Below the pieces are notes generated by a model. The model had not been told where the DNA came from and did no database searches. It saw only the letters and a list, made by a program, of their open reading frames with translations. Source: Actinomycetota bacterium (lineage in GTDB: Bacteria > Actinomycetota > Actinomycetes > S36-B12 > UBA10799). Taken from it: a DNA stretch of 64,000 bases. Below are positions 50,739 through 60,015 of the stretch, one piece after another; the first letter of the stretch is position 1; every line of letters starts with the position of its first letter. A program made the translations under genes and the position numbers. The stretch covers positions 62,001-126,000 of the forward strand of contig JACJWR010000003.1 of assembly GCA_020637055.1 (NCBI GenBank), written 5' to 3'.

Positions 50739-51581
50739 ATGAGCGACGCAGTCACGGCGGTGCCCGACTACCGGGTGAAGTCGTTGACCAGGTTGGTGGA
50801 ATCCAACGGCTTCAACTTCGCCATCGCGTCGGTGATCGTCGCCAACGCGGTAGTCCTCGGCGCACAGACCTATCCGAATCTGAGTCCGGGTGTCGAGTCG
50901 ACCCTCACTCTGCTCGACACCACGTTCTATGCGGTCTTCGTCGCGGAGTTGATCACCCGCATCGCTTCCTATGGCAGGCGGCCGTGGATGTTCTTCACAA
51001 ACGGTTGGAACATCTTCGACTTCATCATCATCGGCGGCGCCCTGATCCCCGCGGTACGCGAACACGCCACAGTGCTTCGACTGTTCAGGTTGGCCCGACT
51101 CGCCCGGATCATCCGGGTGCTGCCTGGTGCTCGAATGCTCATCCGCACCGTCACCCGGGCCCTGCCCGCGGTGGGGAGCATGGTGCTCGCCACGGTGGTC
51201 CTGCTCTTCATGTACGCGATGATCGGTTGGTGGCTGTTCGGTGCGGCGATACCCGAGGATTGGGGCACCGTGGGCACCGCGATGGTCACGCTGTTCGTGA
51301 TGCTTACGCTTGAGAACCTGCCGGACAAACTCGCACAGGCGCAGGACGTCAGCGTGTGGGCGAACCTCTACTTCATGACTTACGTCCTGGTGGCCGCTTT
51401 CGTGATCGTCAACCTGTTCATCGGCATCGTCGTGAGCGCCATGGACGAGGTTCAGGCCGAGGAGGAGGCCGAACGGGAGCGGTCCGACAGCGACGACCTG
51501 CATGCCAAGCTCGACCGGATGCAGCGCACGCTGGACGATCTTCGCCTGGTGAACGAACCGCGAAGAGACGACTCAGTCTGA
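50739..51581 (+). CDS. Voltage-gated cation channel (bacterial Nav-like)
   Basis: 280 aa, one six-helix unit. S4 carries repeated Arg every third residue (LRLFRLARLARIIRV, near 112-127). The pore loop reads TLENLP (residues 190-195), where NaChBac-type channels have TLESW. S6 is followed by an acidic neck and a C-terminal coiled coil (LHAKLDRMQRTLDDLRLV), as in bacterial sodium channels that assemble as tetramers. It would pass Na+ or Ca2+ on depolarisation. Start ATG 50739. Confidence 0.9.
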   Translation: MSDAVTAVPDYRVKSLTRLVESNGFNFAIASVIVANAVVLGAQTYPNLSPGVESTLTLLDTTFYAVFVAELITRIASYGRRPWMFFTNGWNIFDFIIIGGALIPAVREHATVLRLFRLARLARIIRVLPGARMLIRTVTRALPAVGSMVLATVVLLFMYAMIGWWLFGAAIPEDWGTVGTAMVTLFVMLTLENLPDKLAQAQDVSVWANLYFMTYVLVAAFVIVNLFIGIVVSAMDEVQAEEEAERERSDSDDLHAKLDRMQRTLDDLRLVNEPRRDDSV

Positions 51582-51619
51582 TTCTGGACTGTGTCAGGAA
51601 TCTGGCGTAGGATGCGGGC

Positions 51620-52093
51620 ATGCCGGCAGCCCCCATCGACCTGCTCCGCGCGCATGGCCTGCAGGTCACCGCGCAACGGCTGGCCGTGATCCGGGCCGTC
51701 TCCGAGCATCCTCATGCGACTGCCGAAGAGGTTGCTGCGAGTGTCCGTTCCGAAATCGGCGCGATCTCCCGGCAATCGGTCTACGACGCGCTCGGAGTGC
51801 TCGTCGAGCGAGGTCTGGTCCGACGAATCCAGCCGATCGGATCGGCAGCGAGGTACGAAGACCGGGTGGGCGACAACCACCACCACCTGATCTGCCGACT
51901 GTGCGGACAGGTGGTGGACGTCGATTGCGCGGTCGGCGACGCACCGTGCCTCGACCCGATCGACGGCCAAGGCTTCGAAATCGACGAGGCCGAGGTCGCC
52001 TACTGGGGCCGCTGCCCGCAATGCCAGGCTCGTTCCGAGGGAGCGAACCACACGTCGAATCACCAACCAACCCACTCACAACCAACGGGATGA
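51620..52093 (+). CDS. furA: FurA-type redox/iron regulator
   Basis: 157 aa Fur-family protein: winged helix through VTAQRLAVIRAV and ISRQSVYDALGVLVERGLV; metal site HHHLICRLCGQ; second Cys pair CPQC. In actinobacteria a Fur homologue beside katG represses the pair and is released by peroxide or iron shortage. Its stop overlaps the katG start (ATGA). A GATTC...GAATC inverted pair (51579-51601) upstream may be the operator. Confidence 0.92.
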   Translation: MPAAPIDLLRAHGLQVTAQRLAVIRAVSEHPHATAEEVAASVRSEIGAISRQSVYDALGVLVERGLVRRIQPIGSAARYEDRVGDNHHHLICRLCGQVVDVDCAVGDAPCLDPIDGQGFEIDEAEVAYWGRCPQCQARSEGANHTSNHQPTHSQPTG

Positions 52094-54330
52094 TGCACAT
52101 GTCAGAGAACGCACCCACCATTGCCGGCGAGAACGCCGACGCCGACTCCGAGGCCAAGTGCCCCGTCGCCCATGGCTCGGCATGGCCGACGAAGGGGACC
52201 AGCACCAAGGACTGGTGGCCCAACCAGCTCAACCTCGATGCGCTACAGGCGAATCCGCCGGCCGCCGATCCGATGGGTGCCGACTTCGACTACGCAACGG
52301 AGTTCGAAAGCCTCGACTACGCCGCGCTGAAGGCAGATCTGGCCGCACTGATGACCGAGTCGCAGGAGTGGTGGCCGGCCGACTACGGGCACTACGGGCC
52401 GCTCTTCGTGCGGATGGCCTGGCACAGCGCAGGTACCTATCGGATCAGCGATGGCCGCGGCGGCGCCGGTTCCGGTACTCAGCGGTTCGCTCCGTTGAAC
52501 AGCTGGCCGGACAATGCCAACCTCGACAAGGCGCGTCGGCTGCTCTGGCCGATCAAGAAGAAGTACGGCAAGAAGATCTCCTGGGCCGACCTCTTCGTGC
52601 TCGCCGGCAACGTGGGCATGGAGACGATGGGTCTGAAGATGTTCGGTTTCGCCGGTGGACGGGAAGACGTCTGGGAGCCGGAGGACATCAACTGGGGTCA
52701 GGAAAGCGAGTGGCTGGGCGACCAGCGGTACTCCGGTGATCGGGAACTGGACAACCCGCTCGCGGCGGTGCAGATGGGCTTGATCTACGTCAACCCGGAA
52801 GGCCCCAACGGCAACCCGGACCCGCTGGCGGCCGCGCGCGACATCCGTGAAACCTTCCGCCGGATGGCCATGAACGACGAGGAGACCGTGGCGCTGATCG
52901 CCGGCGGACACACCTTCGGCAAGAACCACGGCGCCGCGGTACCCGACGAATACGTCGGACCGGATCCCGAGGATGCGCCGCTGCAGGAGATGGGCCTCGG
53001 CTGGAAGAACTCCTTCGGCACCGGCGACGGCACGGACACCATCACCAGCGGCCTCGAAGGCGCGTGGACCCCGACCCCCATCACCTGGGACAACGGCTAC
53101 TTCGAGACGCTCTTCGGCTACGAGTGGGAACTCACCAAGAGCCCGGCCGGCGCGTGGCAGTGGAAGCCGACCGACCCGGCGGCCGCCACCACCGTGCCGG
53201 ATGCTCAGGACCCGGCCAAGACGCACGCCCCGGTGATGCTCACCACCGACCTCTCGCTGCGCATGGACCCGATCTACGAGCCGATCTCGCGGCGATTCCT
53301 GGAGAATCCGGCAGAGTTCGCCGACGCCTACGCCCGGGCCTGGTTCAAACTCACCCACCGCGACATGGGGCCGGTCACCCGCTACCTCGGTCCCGAGGTG
53401 CCTGCGGAGGTGCTGATCTGGCAAGACCCGGTTCCGGCGGCAACCGGCGAGCCGATCGACGAGAACGACATCGCCGCGCTCAAGCTCATCCTGCTCGACT
53501 CCGGGCTGTCGATCTCCGACCTGATCTCGGTGGCGTGGGCGTCGGCCTCGACCTTCCGCGGCAGCGACAAGCGTGGTGGCGCCAACGGCGCCCGGATCCG
53601 ACTCGCCCCCCAGAACGATTGGGAGGTCAACAGCCCCGAGCAACTCGCACGGGTGCTGCCGGTGCTGGAGCGGGTGCAGACCGAGTTCAATGCCGCCCAG
53701 ACCGAGGGCAAGCAGGTGTCGCTGGCCGACATCATCGTGCTCGGCGGGGCTGCTGCGGTCGAACGTGCGGCCAAGGAAGCCGGCTACGAGATCGTGGTGC
53801 CGTTCACACCCGGTCGCACCGACGCGACCGCCGAGATGACCGACGTTGAGTCGTTCGACGCGCTCAAGCCGCTGGCCGACGGTTTCCGCAACTACGCGAG
53901 CAAGGGCCACGAATCGATCGCCGAGCACCTGCTCGTCGATCGGGCCGACCTGCTGACCCTGAGCGGACCGGAGATGACCGCGTTGATCGGTGGCCTCCGT
54001 GTGCTGGACCCGAACTACGGTCAGTCGGAATTGGGCGTGTTCACGGACCGTCCGGGTGTGCTGAGCAACGACTTCTTCGTCAACCTGGTCGACATGGGCA
54101 CGGTCTGGGCTCCGGTTGACGAGGACGAGTTGACCTTCGAGGGTCGGGATCGCGACACCGGTGAGCTGAAGTGGACCGGAAGCCGGGTGGACCTCGTGTT
54201 CGGATCAAACTCCCGGCTGCGGGCCCTTGCCGAGGTGTACGCCTGCGATGACGGTGAAGAGAAGTTCGTCCGCGACTTCGTGGCAGCCTGGAACAAGGTG
54301 ATGGACGCCGACCGCTTCGACCTCCGCTAG
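52090..54330 (+). CDS. katG: Catalase-peroxidase KatG
   Basis: 746 aa, normal length. Distal haem site RMAWHSAGTYR with Trp and His, GHTFGKNHGAA proximal His region, and the Met-Tyr-Trp cross-link partners: that Trp, Tyr in MGLIYVNPEG and Met in RRMAMND. The second, catalytically silent half is complete. It removes hydrogen peroxide in the cytoplasm. ATG 52090 (MMHMSENAP) overlaps the furA stop, so translation is coupled. Confidence 0.97.
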   Translation: MMHMSENAPTIAGENADADSEAKCPVAHGSAWPTKGTSTKDWWPNQLNLDALQANPPAADPMGADFDYATEFESLDYAALKADLAALMTESQEWWPADYGHYGPLFVRMAWHSAGTYRISDGRGGAGSGTQRFAPLNSWPDNANLDKARRLLWPIKKKYGKKISWADLFVLAGNVGMETMGLKMFGFAGGREDVWEPEDINWGQESEWLGDQRYSGDRELDNPLAAVQMGLIYVNPEGPNGNPDPLAAARDIRETFRRMAMNDEETVALIAGGHTFGKNHGAAVPDEYVGPDPEDAPLQEMGLGWKNSFGTGDGTDTITSGLEGAWTPTPITWDNGYFETLFGYEWELTKSPAGAWQWKPTDPAAATTVPDAQDPAKTHAPVMLTTDLSLRMDPIYEPISRRFLENPAEFADAYARAWFKLTHRDMGPVTRYLGPEVPAEVLIWQDPVPAATGEPIDENDIAALKLILLDSGLSISDLISVAWASASTFRGSDKRGGANGARIRLAPQNDWEVNSPEQLARVLPVLERVQTEFNAAQTEGKQVSLADIIVLGGAAAVERAAKEAGYEIVVPFTPGRTDATAEMTDVESFDALKPLADGFRNYASKGHESIAEHLLVDRADLLTLSGPEMTALIGGLRVLDPNYGQSELGVFTDRPGVLSNDFFVNLVDMGTVWAPVDEDELTFEGRDRDTGELKWTGSRVDLVFGSNSRLRALAEVYACDDGEEKFVRDFVAAWNKVMDADRFDLR

Positions 54331-54344
54331 ACCCAACCCGGAAG

Positions 54345-54389
54345 CGCGCATTCCGCGGGCCCGTCATGGGGCTCGCGGAATGCGCGTTT
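54345..54389 (+). terminator. Rho-independent terminator of furA-katG
   Basis: A 13-bp perfect stem (CGCGCATTCCGCG at 54345-54357, complement at 54374-54386) is followed by TTT, 15 bp after the katG stop. Confidence 0.85.
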
Positions 54390-54527
54390 CTGCCGTCTTT
54401 CGGTGAGCCCGCCGGCGCGGGCCGGGATGAACTGGGGTCACCAGGTTTGTTGGTGTGTCCGCACGGTGGGACAGGAAGAGACTCGGGTTTTCGCCGCGAC
54501 CCACCCGCCGAATCGACGTCGGCCGAA

Positions 54528-56561
54528 TTAGCCCTGCGACCCGCTCGAGACGAACGGCAGCGGAACGCTGTCCGAAGCACCCCACTTCTCGAACTGGGCG
54601 CTGATCTGCGCTTTGGCCTTGTCGATCTGATCGTCGACTAGCCGCCGTTCGGCCCACGCGAGTTCCCGCTTGCGCAGGGCGACTTCCATCCGGGCGAGTC
54701 GCTTGGAGTCCACCGGCAGGTCGTAGGCCAGCGACGTGAACCGCGCGAGGTCGGAACGGTAGTCATGGCCGTTGGCCTCGAACTTGCCCGGGATGACGTG
54801 CATCGCATTCTTGACGTCCATCAGGGTGATGACGAACGTGGTGTACGGCCGCCACTTCGTCTCTTTCGGCACCCCCGGTTCGCGGGTCTCGGGTCGACCC
54901 ATCCAGGTGGGCGCCTGCACAGCGATCGGGAACCAGAACTTGGGCATCGCATCGTTGTGGTGGCTGAGCAGGAAATACCGGGCCCGCTCGCGGACCTCCG
55001 CGGGGAGTGCCAGGTACTCCTCGAAGGAGGCGACTTCGATCACCTCGCCGTCGGGGTCCACCTGCTCCGGGTGGGAGAGCCAGCGCTGCCGGAACTTGGT
55101 CGCCGCCGGAGTCCCCAAGAAGAGCCCGCGTTCGATGTCGGCTCGATGCAGACCTTCGGTCCCCTCGTCGGCGAACACGTCCTCGGCCGTCAGAGCGCCG
55201 AGGCTCTCGCCGAAGATGCACAACCGTGGCCGATCCGACTCCGGCATCGCCGACAACCGCCACTTCAGGGCGTGCAGGAAGGCGTTGTTCTGATCGATCC
55301 CGATGCTCGTGCGGTCGAGTGAGAGGGGGGACGGGCGCAGCGAATATTGGATCGCAACGGTCGCCACGTCGCCGCCGGTCAGATACTCCAGCGATTCGGT
55401 CGTGACGTAGTTGAGGTAGCCGGTTCCGGTGGGTGACATGAACACGATCAGTGAGCGCTCGAACGCTCCGAGCGCCTCGAGTTCCTGCATGGCGAGGTCG
55501 GCCCGCTCGGACGTGGTGGGGCGCGACTCCAGGCCCACGAACGCTCGGATCGGCGGCATCGCATCGCCGCCCATGACTTCCTCGATCTCGTCGACGGTCA
55601 AGGCCATGTTCACGAACCTGCGGCCTTCGCGGCCGATCGTCTCCCAGGACACACCGCTGCGCGGTCCGCCACTGACGTAGTCCGAGGTGGGTGGGCTGGC
55701 GTATGCCGCCTCGACCGCGTCGCCCGAGGTTTCGGCCCGGTGGAACACAACATGGAGGGCCTTGTAGCCAGCGGCGGTGAACAGTCCGAAAGCCAGCAGG
55801 TGGCCGATGGGCCGGCCCAGGAGTTCGGCTCGGGGATTCACCCGGGTGACGAGCGCCGCCACTCCGCCGGCGAATTCCCGCTCGACCTTGGCCGCTCCGA
55901 ACAGCCCGGCCGTCACCAAACCGCCGGTGAGCAGAGCCCGGCCGGCCGCCACCTGCTGCGACTCGTTCAGCGAATTGCCCACCGCGTCGTGGCTGACGCC
56001 CTTGTCCAGCATGTCCCGGTGCAGCCGGTGGTACTGCCAGACGGCGAGGGCGCCGCCCAGCGGAAGCGCCACGGGCACGGCACGGGCCCATGGATGTCCC
56101 TGATCGGCGATTTCGTCGAGTACCTCGTCTGCGCCCACGATGATGGCGCCGGCGAGGCCCCCCACCCCGATCCGCCAGGACAACGAGCGGCCCCAGGCCC
56201 GCAGGATGGGCTCATCCTTCTTCTGCGCCAGCAGTCGCTGTCCCACCACCCCGGCTCCCATCGCAGCGGCGTTGGCCCCCAGCAGCACACTTCTCCGCAT
56301 GGTGGTGCGCTCGCTTGCGTCGGCGCCACTGCGGGCGACACGGCGCGCCACGGCTTCCACCAGCGACTGCGCCATGACCGTGAAGGCGTAGTTGATGGCG
56401 GTGGAGACTCCGGTGACCACTGCTTGGTCGGTGGTGGAGCGTGGCATCAGGCCCCGACTGAACGACTGGCCGACGCTGGTGGACGCCGCCAGCAGACCGG
56501 CTCGCTCGGGTACCCCGAGGGTCTGCCTGGTGCGAATCAACTTGTCGAGCAGTGAGGCCAT
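54528..56561 (-). CDS. Abhydrolase_9-type membrane hydrolase
   Basis: 677 aa from ATG 56561. The N-terminal part (residues 30-270) has several membrane helices; the C-terminal part is an alpha/beta hydrolase with nucleophile elbow IFGESLGAL. The two-part build matches Abhydrolase_9_N plus Abhydrolase_9, a family found mainly in mycobacteria and relatives. The substrate is unknown; a lipid ester is plausible given the membrane part. It stands alone, convergent with katG. Confidence 0.8.
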   Translation of the reverse strand: MASLLDKLIRTRQTLGVPERAGLLAASTSVGQSFSRGLMPRSTTDQAVVTGVSTAINYAFTVMAQSLVEAVARRVARSGADASERTTMRRSVLLGANAAAMGAGVVGQRLLAQKKDEPILRAWGRSLSWRIGVGGLAGAIIVGADEVLDEIADQGHPWARAVPVALPLGGALAVWQYHRLHRDMLDKGVSHDAVGNSLNESQQVAAGRALLTGGLVTAGLFGAAKVEREFAGGVAALVTRVNPRAELLGRPIGHLLAFGLFTAAGYKALHVVFHRAETSGDAVEAAYASPPTSDYVSGGPRSGVSWETIGREGRRFVNMALTVDEIEEVMGGDAMPPIRAFVGLESRPTTSERADLAMQELEALGAFERSLIVFMSPTGTGYLNYVTTESLEYLTGGDVATVAIQYSLRPSPLSLDRTSIGIDQNNAFLHALKWRLSAMPESDRPRLCIFGESLGALTAEDVFADEGTEGLHRADIERGLFLGTPAATKFRQRWLSHPEQVDPDGEVIEVASFEEYLALPAEVRERARYFLLSHHNDAMPKFWFPIAVQAPTWMGRPETREPGVPKETKWRPYTTFVITLMDVKNAMHVIPGKFEANGHDYRSDLARFTSLAYDLPVDSKRLARMEVALRKRELAWAERRLVDDQIDKAKAQISAQFEKWGASDSVPLPFVSSGSQG

Positions 56562-56671
56562 GACTGATCCCTGGAGTCTCGGTGGAAGGCCGGGCTTTCC
56601 CACCCTACCGGGCAGCTCAACGGAGTGGGCGGGTTCAGGCAGTCAGGACGGACGTCATGGCCGGGTAGAGC

Positions 56672-59074
56672 TCAGGCACGGTCGCGCACCACATCGGCTA
56701 CGTTCATGTGGCGCACCCGGACCATCCCCGGGAATTGCGACAACAGCGCCACGAGCAGGATCCCCACGACCACCGCCACTACGGTCCACCAGGGAACGTG
56801 AAGAAGAAGCGTGAACTCATCGGTCGAGAGCGACGAACCCATGTAGTTGGCGGCCCAAAGCCCGACCAGCACACCAGGGATGATCCCGAAGGCTGCCACG
56901 ATGATGTTCTCCCATCGGATGCTCGAGGCGATGGTGCTGAACTTGACCCCGGAGGCTCGGAAAGTTGCGATCTCGCGATACCGCTCGAGGATGCTCACGC
57001 TCATCGTCGTGAAGATGATGGCGAAGGCCATGACGGAGCCCAGGATGATCATGAACAGCGCGATCGCGATGAGCAACGCACCGAATTGCGACACCGCTGA
57101 CCTGAGGTCGTTGGTACCGATGTAGACCACCACGCCCGGCAGTGCCGACACGTCGGACTTGACCCGGGCCTCGTCCGCCCCGGGTGTGGTGGTCAGCATG
57201 GCCACGTGAGGTTGAACCGCGGGAATCTGCTGCGAGATCCAGTCACGATCCGCGTACACGAAGCTGCCCAGCGGATCGTAGGTGAATCCCGTCACGGGGC
57301 CGGAGAGGACCTGGCCGTCGAGGTCGCTGCCCGTGAAGGTCACGCTGATGTCGTCGCCAACCGTCAAGGCGGGAAGCTGGCTGGTGATGGAGCCGTCGAC
57401 CACGAAACCGCTGGTGGGCAGCGGCACGGCGCTGCCAGCAGTGTCGATCAATCCGTGCATCACGGTGTCGGGTTGGAGGCCCGTGAGAGTTGTGCTGTAG
57501 ACGTCGGAGCCGTGCGCCACCGACACCGGCTCGTTGATCGCCGACTCCACCGCATCAACCCCGGCGACCTGCGATACGGCCTGCAACTGGGCGTCCTCTA
57601 CGGCCGGGACGAACTGTGCCTGACCGTCGGCCAGGTTGACCTGGCTGAACTCCACCGTGGTCATGTGCGTGAGCGAGGTATAGAGGCCGGTGGTCGAGAC
57701 CATGAGCATGGTCGCGAGGGCAACGCCGAGGGCAGTGAAAGCCGAACGTGACCCGCTCCGACCGATGTTGCGCAGCACCAGCCGCCACTTGGCGGAGAAG
57801 TGGCGGGATCCGGGAATCAGTCGCTCGAACAGGGAACGTTTGCCTGTGCTGCGAGGGACGTCGCCCCGCATGGCTTCGGCGGGCATGATCCGCATGGCCC
57901 GTCTCGCCGGCCACCAGGCCGCCAGCGCCGTGGCCACCAGGGCAAGGGCGAGTGCAATCACCACAGTGCTGAGACGCGCACCCCCGAACACCGTCAGGGA
58001 GGTAGGAAGGCTGATCAGAGCCGCGTACTGACGGGTCAGGCCGCCAGCCGTCGCCACGCCCACGGGGATGCCGATGATGGCGCCGGCCAACCCGGCGAGC
58101 AACGCGTACGACAGGTAGTGCCAGCCCAGTGTCCGCGATCTCACACCGGTCGCCCGTATCGTCCCGATGACCTGCCGTTCCTCGGCCACCCGCCGGGTGA
58201 GAAGGACGTAGATCGCCAGGCCGGCCGCGAACAAGAAGAGCAGGGGAAAGTAGACGGCCAGTCGGTGCAGGCTGGTGATGTCATCCTGCAGCACGGAGTT
58301 GGAGGGTTGCTCGTCACGGGTGAGCACCTCGGTGGCTCCCGCCGAGACGGCCCGATTCGACAAGTCGTCGAGGGTGGCGGCGGCGCCCGTGCTCGCGCGT
58401 TCATCGTCGGTGAGAAGGATCAATGCCTGGTTGTCGGCGATTCCGCTCCACTGTTTGGCGTCATCGTCGGATACGAAGAGCACACCGAAGGATCCGGGCG
58501 GCGCGAAGAGCACCTGACGGCTCGGTGCCGGCCAGAAGTACTCGGCGCTCGACACCACACCGTCGAGGGGCACCGTCACCGGTCCCGTCGCGGTGGTGAG
58601 CTCCACCGAGTCACCCGCCGCGAGTCCCAGATCGCCGGCGAAATGCTCCTCGATCAAGGCATGGCCTGGCGCCGGGTTGGCGGCACCCGACAGTGATGTG
58701 AGTGACGCAATCTCCGGAGTGCCCGAGGTCGGGTACCCGACCACACGGCCGACCATCTTGAAGTTAGTGCCGGCAGAGTCACTGGCGCTCATCGGTAGAT
58801 CGGCCTGCACCCTGGTGCGCACACTGTCAATGCCCGCTGCGTTCGATACCGAGTTCGCGAAGGAAGTTGCATCGGCTGTGGTGACGAACAGATCCGGGAA
58901 ACCCTGGGTGGCGAAGGCGTTGTCGTAGGACTCGTTGAGGTTGAGGTAGGAGTTGTTCATCCCTGCGAACAGGGCGAGGCCGAGGGCGACCGAGACCACG
59001 AGGGCGGCGAAGAGCGTCCAGGTGTGGCGGATGTCGCGCAGCAGTTTCCGGCGCAGGGTCGGTTGTCCCACCAT
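56672..59074 (-). CDS. ABC transporter permease (FtsX/MacB type)
   Basis: 800 aa. The N-terminal helix (HTWTLFAALVVSVALGLALF) is followed by a large extracytoplasmic domain (about 50-260), two FtsX blocks of three helices (about 265-400 and 660-790), and a second extracytoplasmic domain between them. This duplicated layout is typical of actinobacterial exporters of the lipoprotein/antimicrobial-peptide type. ATG 59074 overlaps the stop of the ATPase gene by one base. Confidence 0.9.
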   Translation of the reverse strand: MVGQPTLRRKLLRDIRHTWTLFAALVVSVALGLALFAGMNNSYLNLNESYDNAFATQGFPDLFVTTADATSFANSVSNAAGIDSVRTRVQADLPMSASDSAGTNFKMVGRVVGYPTSGTPEIASLTSLSGAANPAPGHALIEEHFAGDLGLAAGDSVELTTATGPVTVPLDGVVSSAEYFWPAPSRQVLFAPPGSFGVLFVSDDDAKQWSGIADNQALILLTDDERASTGAAATLDDLSNRAVSAGATEVLTRDEQPSNSVLQDDITSLHRLAVYFPLLFLFAAGLAIYVLLTRRVAEERQVIGTIRATGVRSRTLGWHYLSYALLAGLAGAIIGIPVGVATAGGLTRQYAALISLPTSLTVFGGARLSTVVIALALALVATALAAWWPARRAMRIMPAEAMRGDVPRSTGKRSLFERLIPGSRHFSAKWRLVLRNIGRSGSRSAFTALGVALATMLMVSTTGLYTSLTHMTTVEFSQVNLADGQAQFVPAVEDAQLQAVSQVAGVDAVESAINEPVSVAHGSDVYSTTLTGLQPDTVMHGLIDTAGSAVPLPTSGFVVDGSITSQLPALTVGDDISVTFTGSDLDGQVLSGPVTGFTYDPLGSFVYADRDWISQQIPAVQPHVAMLTTTPGADEARVKSDVSALPGVVVYIGTNDLRSAVSQFGALLIAIALFMIILGSVMAFAIIFTTMSVSILERYREIATFRASGVKFSTIASSIRWENIIVAAFGIIPGVLVGLWAANYMGSSLSTDEFTLLLHVPWWTVVAVVVGILLVALLSQFPGMVRVRHMNVADVVRDRA

Positions 59075-59799
59075 CACCAGTTCACCTCCCGCGCCGGTCG
59101 GCCTTCGCCCTCCTCGACCCCCGCGATCTTCCCTTCGTGGACTCGGATGACGCGGTCGGCCATGGTGGCGATGCCGGAGTTGTGGGTCACCACCACGACA
59201 CATCTACCGTCGGTCTGCGCTGTGCTCTGCAGCAGTTCCAGGACCTGTCGTCCGGTAGCCAAGTCCAACGCCCCAGTGGGCTCATCGCAGAGGAGCAGGT
59301 GCGGCTTGGTAGCGAGCGCTCGGGCGATGGCGACCCGCTGCTGCTGACCGCCCGACATCTGACCGGGGAAGTTGTTCTCGCGATCGGTCAGGCCGACTGA
59401 GGCCAGAGCGGCGGCCACGAGTTCGGTCAACTCGGAGCCCGATCCTTTGTGAGTCAGCTCCGGAATGATGCGCACGTTCTCGGCGGCGGTGAGGGTGGGG
59501 ATCAGGTTGTAGAACTGGAAGACGAAAGCCAGATTGTCGCGTCTGATCGTGGCCAGTTGTTCGGCACTTCGCCCGACGAGTTCCTCACCCCCGACCACGA
59601 TGCTCCCGCTGGTGGCGGCCTCGATGCCACCGAGCACATTGAGCAGGGTCGTCTTGCCCGAGCCGGAGGGTCCGAGGATCACCACGAGCTCGCCGGCGAA
59701 GAACTCCAAGTCGACGCCCTTCAAGGCTTCTACCTTGGCCTCGCCCTCGCCGTAGACTTTCGTCACATCGGAGAGCGTGGCAATGGTTTCCGTCAGCAT
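59074..59799 (-). CDS. ABC transporter ATP-binding protein
   Basis: 241 aa from ATG 59799 (AAGGGCGG ahead; an in-frame start nine codons upstream is less likely). Walker A GPSGSGKTTL, signature SGGQQQRVAIARAL, Walker B LLLCDEPTGALDLATGR and His switch VVVTHNSG are complete. LolD/MacB-type ATPase driving the permease encoded next. Confidence 0.95.
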   Translation of the reverse strand: MLTETIATLSDVTKVYGEGEAKVEALKGVDLEFFAGELVVILGPSGSGKTTLLNVLGGIEAATSGSIVVGGEELVGRSAEQLATIRRDNLAFVFQFYNLIPTLTAAENVRIIPELTHKGSGSELTELVAAALASVGLTDRENNFPGQMSGGQQQRVAIARALATKPHLLLCDEPTGALDLATGRQVLELLQSTAQTDGRCVVVVTHNSGIATMADRVIRVHEGKIAGVEEGEGRPAREVNW

Positions 59800-60015
59800 C
59801 GCGCCGCCCTTCTGCCCACCGGCCACACGGCGGCCGGAACCCGTAATTCAAGTGTAATCCGAGGCAGCCGGATGTGTAAACGAGCTGGCTGGACTTCTAC
59901 TCCCGGCTGCGGCCCAAGAACAGCAGGTCCGCGGCTCGCCGCTCGTTGATGAGGGGCGAAAGTCCCTTCGTATCAGTACTTTCGGCCACTCCTGGCCGGT
60001 CAATAGGACCCGCCA

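Noticed and set aside
52243..53928. 561-codon minus-strand ORF opposite katG
   Set aside because: High-GC antisense shadow of a clearly real gene; no domain pattern.
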